The translations under genes were made by a program, and so were the position numbers. From the NCBI RefSeq assembly GCF_029689945.1, contig NZ_CP121451.1:1-64000 (forward strand): 64,000 bases of DNA. Reading direction: 5' to 3'. This DNA is from Paenibacillus amylolyticus. GTDB taxonomy: Bacteria > Bacillota > Bacilli > Paenibacillales > Paenibacillaceae. The notes below the pieces were generated by a model. It was given only the letters and a program-made list of their open reading frames with translations, did not search any database and was not told the DNA's origin. Below are positions 51,103 to 63,500 of the stretch, in pieces. The first letter of the stretch is position 1; each line of letters begins with the position of its first letter.

Positions 51103-52380
51103 TTAAATCTGTTGTACAACCTTCTCCTCTTGCAACGTCAACACCGAAGCCATGCTTTCCTTCAGAATGTCGATTCCTTTTCGCAGATTGTGATTGGAGA
51201 TGTTCAATGGCGGCATGACCTTAATCACACTATCATGTCTGCCTACTCGCTCAACAATAAGTCCACGCTCGTAGCAAGCCTTCTGTACCTCTGCCGCTAT
51301 ATCCGGTTCAAATTTGGAGAAGTCGAGCCCCCAGATCAGACCGATTCCCCGAATATCAATGTTGGGGTGCTGCTTGGTTATTTCCTCATTCCATACCTGC
51401 TTCAACAAGCTCTCTTTCGCATACACCTGCTCCTCCAGAGACACCTGTTCCCTGTATTCCAGTGCTGCCTTGGCAGCGATAAAGGCCAACTGGTTCCCGC
51501 GAAAGGTTCCATTATGTTCGCCCGGTTTCCAGATATCGAGATGAGGTTTCATCAACAACAAGGACATCGGCAATCCATACCCGCTAATGGATTTGGAGAG
51601 AACCACCAGATCAGGTTGTATTTCCGCTCGCTCATAGGAGAAAAACGGACCTGTTCTGCCACATCCTACTTGTACGTCATCGCATATTAACAAAATATCG
51701 TATCGATCACAGATGTCCCTGATTTTCTTCAACCACGAGGAATCCGCAACATAAATGCCGCCTTCTGCCTGTACCGTCTCGAAGATGATGGCAGCCGGCT
51801 TCTCAATACCCGAGTGGGTATCTTCCAATATATATTCGATGTAGGCGGCACTATCAAAATAATGATTATGTTCATTCGGATACGGAATAAAGGTTACACC
51901 GTCCAACGATCTGCCCGCACCCTGTCGGCTGTCCCGATTACTGGTCACGGCCAGACTCCCCAGAGACATGCCATGATAACCACCCATGAAAGAAAACACA
52001 CCCGTACGACCCGTATATTTGCGCGCCAGCTTCAACGCAGCTTCTACCGCATTGGTCCCGGTAGGGCCGCAGAATTGAAGCTTGTATTCCATCCCTTTTT
52101 TCTTCAGTACCGATTCAGAGAAATATTCAATAAAATCAAGCTTCGCTTGTGTGTACATATCGAGTCCGTGCATAATTCGGTCCGATCCGATGTAAGCCAT
52201 AATTTCGTTTTTGATATATTCATTGTTATGTCCATAGTTAAGCGCACCAGCACCTGCAAAAAAATCAATATATGCACGACCGTCCACGGTATAGAGCTGA
52301 TCATCCTTGGCTTTATCAAATATGGCCGGGAAATGTCTGCAATAACTTCTCACATTCGATTCCATCGTTTCAAAAGTCAT
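51103..52380 (-). CDS. Class III aminotransferase, diaminobutyrate-2-oxoglutarate type
   Basis: About 425 residues. Fold-type I PLP enzyme resembling EctB/Dat: LQFCGPTGTNAVEAALKLARKYTGR, FMGGYHGMSLGSLA, an ICDDVQVGCGRTG block with the PLP-binding Asp, and the Schiff-base Lys in VVLSKSISGYGLP. These enzymes convert L-aspartate 4-semialdehyde and glutamate to L-2,4-diaminobutyrate, a frequent building block of Paenibacillus lipopeptides. The start at 52380 forms an ATGA overlap with the NRPS stop, so it is coupled; an ATG three codons upstream abuts the ribosome site. It implies that one module of this cluster loads Dab. Confidence 0.88.
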   Translation of the reverse strand: MTFETMESNVRSYCRHFPAIFDKAKDDQLYTVDGRAYIDFFAGAGALNYGHNNEYIKNEIMAYIGSDRIMHGLDMYTQAKLDFIEYFSESVLKKKGMEYKLQFCGPTGTNAVEAALKLARKYTGRTGVFSFMGGYHGMSLGSLAVTSNRDSRQGAGRSLDGVTFIPYPNEHNHYFDSAAYIEYILEDTHSGIEKPAAIIFETVQAEGGIYVADSSWLKKIRDICDRYDILLICDDVQVGCGRTGPFFSYERAEIQPDLVVLSKSISGYGLPMSLLLMKPHLDIWKPGEHNGTFRGNQLAFIAAKAALEYREQVSLEEQVYAKESLLKQVWNEEITKQHPNIDIRGIGLIWGLDFSKFEPDIAAEVQKACYERGLIVERVGRHDSVIKVMPPLNISNHNLRKGIDILKESMASVLTLQEEKVVQQI

Positions 52381-55300
52381 CTGATCCATCCCTTCACCAT
52401 TCGATTCACATATTGGGCCACATTCACAGCATGATTGTAGTCAATCAGATTCTCATGATGCCCTGGAATAGGAGTTGAAGTGCATGTGCCTGTCGTCTTG
52501 GCGTGCCAAGCTTGTGCATCCGTTAACGGAACTGGACTTCGTTCATCCTGAGCGGTTGCGTACAATAGATGGATATCAGACTGAATTGGTTTTGCCGAAT
52601 AGTAGTTATCAAAGGCCACCTCATTGGCCAAACGCACTTTGAGATGTCTAAGCGTGTTTTCACCTGGGAATTGATTCATCGCTTCTTTTAACTGGTCCTC
52701 GTAGTCTGTATTGCGCTTGAACTCATATCCGTTATTGCGTGCTAATTCGGCAAGAGCCTCCATCTTGTTTATTGCACGAACATCCCGCTCATGGCTTCGG
52801 GCAGGTGCGTCCAGAATGATCAGCCACTCCAGCTGTTGTCCCGCATCTTCGATGATCCGAGCCATCTCAAATGCCACATTGCCACCAAAGGACCAACCTA
52901 ATAATCGGTACGGGCCTATCGGATTGAATTGCGTAAGAACACCGTAATAATACTGAGCCAGTTCCTGAACGGTATAAAGCGGTTCTTCGTCGTTTTCATA
53001 TCCTTTTGGCACAAATCCGTAGATATTCAGACCTTCCAGTTGGCTAACCAACTCATAATAATTGATCAGGTTGCCTCCACCCGTTGGAATGAGGAACAGC
53101 GGGATTTCATCTGAACGGCCGCCTTCTTTCAACACAACAAACGATTGGTTTTGAGGAAGATTCCCTCCCGAATGATATGTGCAATCTCGGTCACGGTGGA
53201 GTAATCAAACAGGGTGATCACGGATAGCTCGGTATGAAATGTCCTGTTCAAGACATCCATTAAACGGACGGCTTTGATTGAATGTCCACCCTGATCGAAA
53301 AAGCTTTCATGAAGATGGACAGTATCCACACCAAGGATATCCATGAAGATCTGCATGACCTTTTCCTCCAGCTCATCCTGCGGAGCAGCGATATAATCCT
53401 TCAAAGTGCCACGGTCCAGCTGCTTCAGCGCTGCCTTGTCCAACTTACCGTTACTGTTCAGCGGAATACAATCAATCGTAATGAAACGTGAGGGAATCAT
53501 GTGACTTGGCAGCAGGGTTCGGCAGAAGTTGCGAAGGTCCGTACTGAGAATCTTAGAAGATGGAGTCAGCTGTATGTAGGCACTCAGTGACAGTTCTTCA
53601 TCATCTCCCCATCGCTCAGCCAGCATCGCACACTCCTGAATATCAGCGTGTCTGGAGATTACATCGGTGATTTCCCCAGCTCTACACGCATGCCCCTGAT
53701 CTTCAATTGGTTGTCTATCCGACCAACAATATATAATTTGCCAGTGGCGTCGTAATAAGCAATGTCGCCCGTCCTGTATATCCTTCCATCCGTAAACGGG
53801 TTTGCATAGAAAGCCTGTCCGGTCTTCACGGGATCTCCATAGCAACCCCTCGCCAGTCCAACACCACCAATGTACAAATGGCCGTGAACTCCGATGGGCA
53901 CCGGATTCTGCATTTCATCCAGAACGTAGATGAAATTGTTCCCGATCGGCCGACCAATGGATATATTTCTTCGAGCACGGGGATCTTCTACTTGCACATT
54001 CATATGAATGGTCGAATCAATGGAAACTTCCGTTACCCCGTAACTGTTATGCAGATTACGCTGGGGAAGATGCTTGTGAAACGCTGCAACCATCTCGGGT
54101 TTCAATGCCTCTCCACTAGAAAATACTTCCCGTAATGACGCTAGCTGCTCCAGATCAGCCCCACCAATTCGCTCCAAAATCATCTTCAACATACTCGGAA
54201 CAAAAAGACGATGGCCACTTCATATTGCTTCAAAGCTTGAATAATCGCATACGGGTCACGATGGAATCCTGGCTCCAGCAGGGCAACCCTTGCCCCTGCC
54301 ATCCATGTCCAGAAGTATTCCAGACCAACATCGTCAAAGGTGAGGGTTGTTTTTTGAAGTACCGTTTCATGGGATTCCAGCTTGAATTGATGCTGCATCC
54401 AGCAGATCCGGTTCACCCAGCCCTGGTGCCGCACAGATACCCCCTTCGGTTTCCCTGTAGTGCCTGACGTATAATAAATAGCGACCAAATGATCAGGCCC
54501 CACTTGTGACTGTGGCACTGTCATCGGCTTGTCCGTATATATTTCAGGCTGAGTTACATCGATCAGAAGGGCTACATCCTCGGGAATCGGCAATGCATTC
54601 GTATTGATAAGACAGATCGACGCTCCCGAATCCGTTAACATGTGACGATTGCGCTCCACAGGTGCATCCAGATCCAGAGGCACGATCGCTCCTCCCGCTT
54701 TTAACACGGCTAGAAGGGCAATGGGCAAATGCAGCGAACGTTCTATGCCAATGGCTACCGCCTTGTCAGGTCCAATGCCCTTTTCGATCAGAAGATGAGC
54801 CAATTGATTCGCTTGGCGGTCCAGATCGCCATAAGTTAATTGTTCTTCTCCATATACCACCGCCACTTGATCCGGCGCTCGGGCTACAGATGCTTCGAAC
54901 AGGTGATGTACACAGAGATGATCAGGGTAATCCATTACAGTATCGTTCCATTCATATAGAACTTTCTGTCGTTCTTCATCACTAACGGCTCCAACCTCTG
55001 CGATTGACTTCTCTGGATGATCCACAATATGTTCAAGCAACGCGATAAAATTGTTGGCCCAGCGTTCGATTGTACTCACGTGGAACAGATCCCGACTACA
55101 TTCAAACGTACCCTTAATGACATCCCGATCTTCCGTCAAATCCAGGGACATGTCGAATTTGGATGTGTTGGTCTGCTCCAGCTTGATCTCGCTGAACACA
55201 GCCTGCTGACCTGTCTGTTCTGAATGTCCCGCTTTCTCCAGACTGAACATGACCTGAAACAATGGGGAATATCCCGTATTTCTGGATTGGATCAGATCAT

Positions 55301-56399
55301 CGAACAACAGATCAATCGGCACATCCTGATGGTCAAATGCATCAAGGATCGTATTTTTGGAAGCGTCCAGGTGCTCCAGAAATGATTGTTGATCATGGAT
55401 ACGGCTTCGCAGTACCAGTGTATTAACAAAGAAACCTACAATCTTCTCCAAATCGGACTGTGGCCGATTGGAGACAGGTGTGCCAATCATCAGATCCGTT
55501 TCACCCGAATATTTACGTAACAAAATCGCAAAACAGGTGTACATCACCATAAATAACGTGGAATGACGCTTCTTCGAAATCTCTCTTAATCTGCTGGTAA
55601 GCGGTGCCGGAATCGTGAAGTTTACGGAAATTCCCTCTTCACTCGTTTTCTGCGGTCGCTCATAATCATATGGCAAAGTGAGCGTGTAGGAGTGTGCCTT
55701 TAGTTGTTCGATCCAGTACCTCTTCTGAACAGCAAACTCCTTACTTTCCAGCAATTGATTCTGCCATACGGAGTAATCTATATATTGGGTCGCGGATGGG
55801 TTATATGCCGGCAATGGGCCCACTCCGCGGAAATGTTCATAATAAGATAACAGATCTCTTCGTATGATCTCGATCGACTGACCATCCGAGATGATATGAT
55901 GCATCATCAGAACAAAAATATGGCGATGATCGTTCAGCTTAAACACTTTGAATCTGCACAATCTATCCCGGGTAAAATCAAAAGGGCCATTGGCCCTTTC
56001 AATTCTATCCACAATCTGCCTTTCAGCCTGATCGCACGGATACATCGATAGATCAACCCATTCATAATCCGGTTGGTCTTTCTGAATATATTGATACGGT
56101 GTGCCTTCCTCAGCATCCATCCGAACTTGTAGTGCCTCTTGCCTCTCCACTAGCAGTCCGATGGCTTGTTCAAAAGCAGACCTATCGAACTCTCCTATAA
56201 TCTCATTGGCAAAAACCATATTATACGCCGTACTTGCGGGCTCAATCTGCTGCTGAAGCCACAACCTTCTCTGAGCAAAAGATAGCGGAAAGCGATTGAT
56301 TTCACGGGAGGTGCGCTGCACTGTATTGGTCACATTCATCTGACTTAAGATTCGATCAATCAATTCGCTTTTGTTGATTACGGCACCGGATTTTTTCAC
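52377..56399 (-). CDS. NRPS terminal module C-A-PCP-TE (three frameshifts)
   Basis: Reconstructed at about 1,341 residues. C domain with HHIISDG near 170; A domain with YYTSGTTGKPKG and FDDVGLEYFW; PCP Ser in QGGHSIK near 1040; terminal thioesterase with GWSFGG near 1168 and PGHHEN. Breaks: one T missing at 54202-54206 (restores VFFVPSMLKM), one G missing at 53674-53677 (restores ELGEITDVISR), one A missing at 53149-53152 (fuses PCP to TE: NQSFVVLKEGGRSDEIPLF). Pocket code D-D-L-F-F-S-S-I-D-K: unrecognised as a whole, but its second half (S-S-I-D-K) matches Dab codes such as DVGEISSIDK, fitting the adjacent Dab aminotransferase. GTG start after GGAGGGCAATTAA. Releases the finished peptide. 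Confidence 0.9.
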
Positions 56400-59300
56400 T
56401 TAATTGCCCTCCGTAGAATAACCATTCGCTTCCAATAACAGATTCTCAATCACTTCGGACAATTCACGAATGGTAGGCGCATCAAATATTTTACGTAGCG
56501 GCAGATTAACACCTACCTGTTGTCTGATTCCAGAGATGACCTGCGTTGCAATAAGCGAATGCCCTCCGAGGGCAAAGAAATTCTCATCAATACTAATCTG
56601 CTCACGCTTCAATACCGCTCTCCAGATCTGGGCAACAATCTGCTCAACGCTTGTCGTTGGTGCGGCATATTCCACCCCGGAACTCACATCCACGTCTGGC
56701 AGGGCTTGATAATCCATTTTCCCATTGCTCAGCAGCGGTAAATGCTCCAGTACCTGGATCACGTTCGGAATCATATATTCCGGAAGTGCGGATGAAATCC
56801 ACTCTTTAACATCCTGAATCTCTCCATCAGTATCCAGTTCTACATAAGCAACCAGCAATGGTTCTGTTTTCTCTTGCAACTTCGCTGCTGCAAGGCGTAC
56901 ATGAGGGTGTTCATTCAGAACCTTCTCGATCTCGCCGAGTTCGATCCGATACCCTCTTAACTTCACCTGCCGGTCAACCCTGCCAATGTATTCGATATGA
57001 CCATCCGGGAAATAACGAACCCTGTCACCGGTTTTGTACATCACCTTGTCCGGCGTATAAGCATGTGTCAGGAAAGCCAGATCATTAAGATGTTCATCCA
57101 CATATCCATCGGCCAGGCCCTTTCCACTGATATATAACTCTCCGGCGACACCTGGCGGGACAAGATTCAGGTTCGCGTCGAGCACGAGCAGATTCGTATT
57201 ATGAATGGGTCTGCCGATCGTTTCGTATACGTTATCTTGGTCACAGATATGATACGTCGTATCAATACTCGCCTCAGTTGGGCCGTACAAGTTAATCAAC
57301 TGAGCGTTGGATCTAGCAAAGAAAGCCTTCTGGAGCGGAATTCCCAATCTCTCTCCACCACTGAACACCCTTTTTAACGGGGCTGAAGAGAGGGTATCTT
57401 TTTCCACCAGAGCCTGAAGCATGGTAGGTACAACCTGTAATGTCGTAATTCGTTCCTTATGAATCATATCGAGCAGATAGTCGGGATCAGCGTGCTTGTC
57501 CGGCTCAGCAAGGACCAGCCTTGCGCCCGTAGTGAGCGGTGCATAGAATTCCCATACCGATGCATCGAAATTAATTGATGTTTTCTGCAATACGGCGTCT
57601 TCCCCGCTCAGTGGAAATTCATGGTTCATCCAATGCATATGGTTGCTGATGGCCTGATGTGACACTTTGACCCCTTTGGGTCTGCCTGTGGAACCGGAAG
57701 TATAGAGGATATAGGCGATATCTCTGGCATCGACTCCAATTGCCGGTGCGTCCGTCGGCTCTGTCGCAATGGCCTCACCTTCTTCTTCAAGGAATACAGG
57801 ATTGGCAAACAGGGAATTGAGCCCTTCATCGTTTTTATTCAATAACAGCACTGTTTCAATACGGGCATTCTCACGGATATAGGACAATCGCTCATTCGGA
57901 TAATCCGGATCAAGGGGTACGTATGCTGCACCTGCTCGAAGCACCGATAAAAGGGCTATGACCAGCTCAGGAGATCTCTCCACACTCACCCGACTGCATC
58001 TCCATGCCCGACATGTCTTGTCCGATGCAGATAATGGGCAAGCTGGTTGGACTTCTGCTGGATTTCCCGGAACGTAAGCAGCGTGTTACCAGATACAATC
58101 GCAATCTGATCTGGTGTCTTCGAGGCTTGTTCGTCCAGCATCTCCACCAATGTAGAGGTCGCATAGTCCCGAACCTCTCCTTGAAGAATCGATTGCAATG
58201 TAAATGTCAGATGATCCGGGATGATATTGAACGATACGGGTTCATCCAGATTCGTATATGCCTTGTTGCAAATATGTGTGAATATATCTGCTACGTAGCC
58301 AATCTCTGTCGGAGTATACGTCTCCTGGTTATATCGAAGAATGATATCTGTACGTCCAGGATATTGCTGGATATTGAGTCCAAGGTGCACCGGTTCGATC
58401 TGTTCCGACTGATACACAACCCGGAATGTGTGACCATCCGATTCCACCACGGATGATGCATCCCGACTCTCGAATCCATAGGAGAACACAGATTGACTCG
58501 AATTCGATGTGCTAAACATTTTGAAGTCAAAATAATCTGCATATTCTGCACTATCTTTCGCTTCACTCGTCGTTCTTTGGAAAAACTGAGTCAGCGTGTC
58601 GCCCTCTTTCAAGCCCGAATACAGAGGTACGTATCGATTCAATGCACCGACAACCTTCTCCAAATCCTCATCTTGTCGGCCACGCGTATGTACGCCAACC
58701 GTTAGGTCCTTATCCTCGCCCAGCAGATGCAAAGTCAGATTCCAGCAGGCGAGCGCAACGTTATCTATTGTACTTCCAGTCTTCTCTGCTACCTTCTCAA
58801 GTTCAGCCCACAATTCTGGTGACCCTTCCACAGGGAAACTTGCCATCGCAATACTCGTGGTTCCACTACCGGACACCATGGACAATTGTTTATCAACATG
58901 ATCGAACCGTTTATTGTTCCAAAAACTTCTTTCCTCCGCGTGCTCATCACTGGTCAACAGGTCATTCAACCACTCGGATACCGCATAATACGGTACCTCT
59001 TCTTCCAGAAGTTCAGGGTCTACCTCGGCCGTAATGAATTGAGACAAGTCTTCAAGAATAACCGCAGGTTCAATATCCGAGAACTGTGGATCAAAAGCAA
59101 GAATTAACACTTTGGAGCGTTCGGACAGATCCACGTTAATGGCTTCCAGCGAATAATCACCTGTCCAGGTGTCCAACTCCTGTCGGATCAGCCCCTGTAG
59201 ATCCTGCTGCTGAATCGGCTCATCGGAATATGCAGTACGGAATCGGCTTCTGGTCTCCGCATCCACTTTCTGAAGATAGACCCCATAATTGGGATCGGCT

Positions 59301-59494
59301 TCTATGGAAGTGCGGAGTGTGCTGTATTTCTCGGCTATTCTCTTCACGGCCAATTCAATCTGATCATTCGAGCACTCACCTTCGATATTAACAGCAATTA
59401 CACTTGGAACCCGTGATGATAATCCATTATTATTCAGTTCATGCAGTCGTTTCTGTTGTGGTGAAAGGGGATAACCCAGCATTACATTTTCCAT
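56400..59494 (-). CDS. NRPS module, degenerate C-A(Gln)-PCP (one frameshift)
   Basis: Reconstructed at about 1,031 residues. The first ~450 residues have condensation-domain length and start (YPLSPQQKRLHEL), but the HHxxxDG position reads FDPQFSDIE near 131, so both His are lost. The A domain has YTSGSTGRPKG and FDASVWEFY. Its pocket code D-A-W-Q-F-G-L-I-D-K is the glutamine code known from tyrocidine synthetase. PCP Ser in LGGHSLIATQ near 980. The break is at 57989-57991 (one G missing; joins GDAVG to VSVERSPEL). Start at 59494 after GGAGGATTGAAC. With a C domain at the end of the upstream NRPS, the bond to Gln can be made there, leaving the degenerate domain free for another role such as docking the neighbouring hydroxylase. 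Confidence 0.9.
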
Positions 59495-59544
59495 GTTCAA
59501 TCCTCCTGCATTTCTAATGTATTTTTAGTTCGAATGTAATAACC

Positions 59545-60566
59545 TTACGACGAAATTGAGGCTTCACGGCTCACCGGTTCTCCCATGGCTACGAGTACTT
59601 TTCGATCTCCCTGATACGGGTTTCGTGCGTGCGCCACCAGCATATTGTCCAGCATAAGAATATCTCCCGCTTGCCATGGAAAGGCGATCGTCGCATCGGC
59701 ATAAGCCTGACGTACATGTGCAGCCACATCAGCATCAATTGAAGTGCCGTCTCCATAATACGTCTGGTATGGCAAGCCGCTCTCTCCAAATTCTTCGAGC
59801 ATCAAGTTGCGAACTTCCTCGTTCAGGCTGCTGCTATGCCAGAAGGCAATATGATTGAACCACAGGTTCTCATTAGTATCCGGGTGAATCGTAATAGCCG
59901 GTCTCACCTGCTTCGTTGTCAGGGTACCATCTTCATTCCAGTGGAAAGACATGTTGTTGTCCAGGCAATACTGCTCGACTTCTTCCTTGGACTCCGTGTG
60001 GAAAACATATTGCCAGGTCTGTCCGAATCCGGTTCCGTAGTTTCGAACCAACATCCAGCCTTTCTCTGCAAAAACATCCCGAATGTCCGGATCAATGAGG
60101 TTATATACTTTCCGTACATCCACAATAGGTGTTTCTCCTCCTTCATCCGCAACCACGATACTGGAAAACCAGATCTTTTTGGGCCATGTCATGACGTAGG
60201 ACAATTCGTTATGCGGTGCAATTGTCTCCTCGTTCGGAAATTCCGTTGACGTATACACCTTGCCCTGTACTTGCGTTCTCGGTGTTGCTCCTTCTTTATA
60301 ACTGAGCGGCTCGGGCAGCTTACATCGATGAATCCATAAAAACTCTCTGGTGTAGTCGTATCAAAACCTCTGAACAGGACGCCACCATATTCCAAAATTT
60401 TCTCTTCTACCATATCCTTATTGTTGAGATACCATTGATTCAGATCCAGACCGGCTACATTGGGTTTGATCACCAACGGCAGTCCTTGGCCTTCCTCCAG
60501 AAACGATAGCTTCACAATTTCTTTCTGAATGACCTTCTGCGCACCTTTATCAAATTTCTTTTTCAT
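59545..60566 (-). CDS. TauD/SyrP-like Fe(II)/2-oxoglutarate hydroxylase (one frameshift)
   Basis: Reconstructed at about 340 residues. The metal site is His-x-Glu in PHNELSY (near 118) with the distal His in NMLVAHARNPYQGDRKVLVAM (near 310), where the Arg should bind 2-oxoglutarate. His-x-Glu in place of His-x-Asp is seen in AsnO-type amino-acid beta-hydroxylases. The frame breaks at a GGG (60313-60315); one missing C on the coding strand restores CPEPLSYKEGATPRTQVQGKVYTSTEF. Start after AGGAGGTTTAACC. It is placed between the Asn and Gln NRPS genes, so it probably hydroxylates a carrier-bound or free Asn or Gln. Confidence 0.88.
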
Positions 60567-60577
60567 GGTTAAACCTC

Positions 60578-63500
60578 CTAAGATTTGATTTTGTTAAATT
60601 TCTTTTTGCTCTTACTGCTATTCAGCAACACCATCTTGTACTCGTGGGCCATCACCTCCCAATCATGACGTACAGCTTGAAGACTCCGCGAGGAATCAGC
60701 TGCAATCAGCTCTACTACAGCCATATAATCATGCAGGAATCTCTTCATGGTGGATTTGCCGAACAACTCTGTTTTGTATTCCACCACTGCATTCATTACA
60801 TGATCAGCTTCGATTAGATTTAATGTCAGATCCCACTTGCTCTTGCCGCTGTGTCCCCACAGAATTTCATTCTGAGCAATGCTTAGCCCTTCGATGCTGT
60901 ACGTATTTTTGACATCCAGTACAAACCACGTCTGGAAGAACGGGGTCAGCCCCGAAGCACGATCCGGGTTCAGCAGTTCAATCAGCTTGCCGAAAGGCAT
61001 CTCCTGATGATCAAACGCTTCAAATACCGTATTTCTGACCGAAATGATCTGGGCATCTACGGACTGTTCCGGGTCCATGACCGTCTTCAAGGCAAGACTG
61101 TTGGAGAAATATCCGATCAACTTCTGCACTTCTGCACGATTCCGGTTGGCTACGGGTGTTCCCACGACGATCTCGATTTCACCCGAGTAAAAATACAGCA
61201 ACATTTTATAGGCGGTGAGCATGGTGATGTACAGACTGGCATTGTTTTTCATACCGGCCTTTTTGATCATTTCTATGGTTTGTATCGGAATTTCTGCGAG
61301 CAGTATATCTCCGGTATCCACGTTGTTCAGCGAAGGCTCCCGGTCATAGGGCAATACTTTGACCGATCGGTTGACGGTGCTTCCCAACTGGTTGCGCCAG
61401 TAATCCAAAACTGTCGGAAATTCTTCAGTCATCCATCTTCCTTTTTGCCAATGTGAATAGTCGGAATATTGAATACTCAAATGATCTATTGCCGCGTTTT
61501 CTCCCCTCAGATAAGCACTATAGTATGACCCCAGTTCAGCCATCAGGATATCCTGAGACCAGCCATCGAAGATAATGTGATGAAAGTTAAAATAGGCAAA
61601 ATATTGTTGTGCATGGATCTGATACAATCCAAAATAATACATCGGCCCGGTTTCCAGGTTGAACTGGTGTCTGGACTCTTCTTCAATCACACGCTTCAGA
61701 CTGGCTTGGGAGTTATCCCTCAGCGTATACCGGACCTCTATGTCGAAAGGCTCGTAAGGTCTGATTCGCTGCACAGGTGTATTGTTCTCCACAACAAAAT
61801 ACGTTCTTAATACATCATGCCGCTGTACGATCTGATTCAATGCATAGACGTATGCCTCTTCCGAGAATGCGCCTTCGAAAATGACATGTCCGGGAATGTT
61901 GTATTTGGTGCTCTTTCCTTCGAACTGTTCAACCAGCCACAGCGATTCCTGATTGAATGACATTACACCTTTGAGCGCCGGATCAACACTCGGAATATCT
62001 GTTGAAAGGAAGATCGGCTTGTCCATAATTCCGTTCAATACATCCACTTTGGATCTCTTTATTGTCTTGTGTTCCATGCTCATCATGCCTTCCTTTCCTT
62101 CCATGACCTGATCCAGATGTGAACTCAAGGCTTGGATTGTAGGGAAATTAAACATATCGTTAATTGAAAACTCAAAACCTATCTCGGAAAGTCGGGTAAA
62201 GATCTGAATCAATTTCAGTGAATCACCACCCCGTTCGTAGAAATGGTCCGTCACACCCACCTCATCCAAGCCAAGAATCTCAGACCAGATATCAGCTATC
62301 GTCTGTTCCATGCTGGAACTCGGCGCCACATATACATTATCTTCATCCGATTGCGGCTTTTCTGTCGATAACGCCAAGTGATCAATCTTGCCATTAATCG
62401 TAAGTGGAATGGAAGAGACCTTGATCAGATGCGTGGGTACCATATACTCCGGTAACAGAGATACCAAGGTATCCCGAATCATTCTCCGGGTTACATGTGC
62501 ATCGCTGACGTAATGAGTACATATCTGACGGGATTGCTGATCCGTCTTGACGCTTACAACCGCATCCCGAACTCCTTTGATTTTCAAAAAGCTGCCTTGA
62601 CCTCCCCAGTTCAATTCGATATCCGCGAATCTTCACTTGGTCGTCCATTCTTCCGAGATATTCCATCTGACCGTCTTCTCTTAAGCGGCATAGATCCCCA
62701 GTCCGGTACAAGCGCTCGCCTGGACGATCCGGGTGTTCAATGTATTTTCTGCCCGTCAACTCGGGTTGGTTCAGGTAACCTCTGGTCACACCGTCTCCCC
62801 CAACCAATAATTCACCCTGAACACCGACAGGAACGTATTGCAGTGATTGATCAAACACATATATGGATGTGTTCTGAATAGGCTTGCCGATAGGCACATA
62901 CTCCGTCTGGTCCACGTGAGGATCGTAGGCATGGATCATACAGCCCACCACCGTCTCTGTCGGTCCATATTCATTGAAAATGGTAACCTCATGCTTGCTT
63001 TGCCGGGTAATATTTGCAGCCAGCGAAGTATTCAGATTATCGCCACCTACAATAAATGTTCGGACATTGGATCTGTCCATAATGTTCATGTCCTGAATCA
63101 ATTGCAGGTGCGCCGGAGTCAGCTTGACCAGATCCACTCGCGGATCGAGTACGACATCTGCAATCAACGCCTTGTTATGAGACGAGTTGTAGATAATCAT
63201 CGTGTTACCCGTAATTAACGGTGTAAAGATGGACGTGATGGTCAGATCAAAAGCGATGGATGAATATAGGGAAAACGTCGTTTTACGGTCAGTAACATAG
63301 GTCTGACTCGCCCACCATATGTAGTTCGTCAATCCCTTATGCTCCACCAATACACCCTTCGGTGCTCCAGTTGACCCTGATGTGTAGATGACATAAGCCA
63401 GATCATTCATATCTATGGTCAAGTTCAGATTACCTGTTGGGATATACTCATCCTGAGTTTCAAGGATATGGATGACTTGTAGACTGTCCGACAGCTCGAT

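Noticed and set aside
52377-53135. Free type II thioesterase downstream of the second NRPS cluster
   Set aside because: One missing A at 53149-53152 joins it in frame to the PCP (NQSFVVLKEGG linker), so it is the integrated TE domain.
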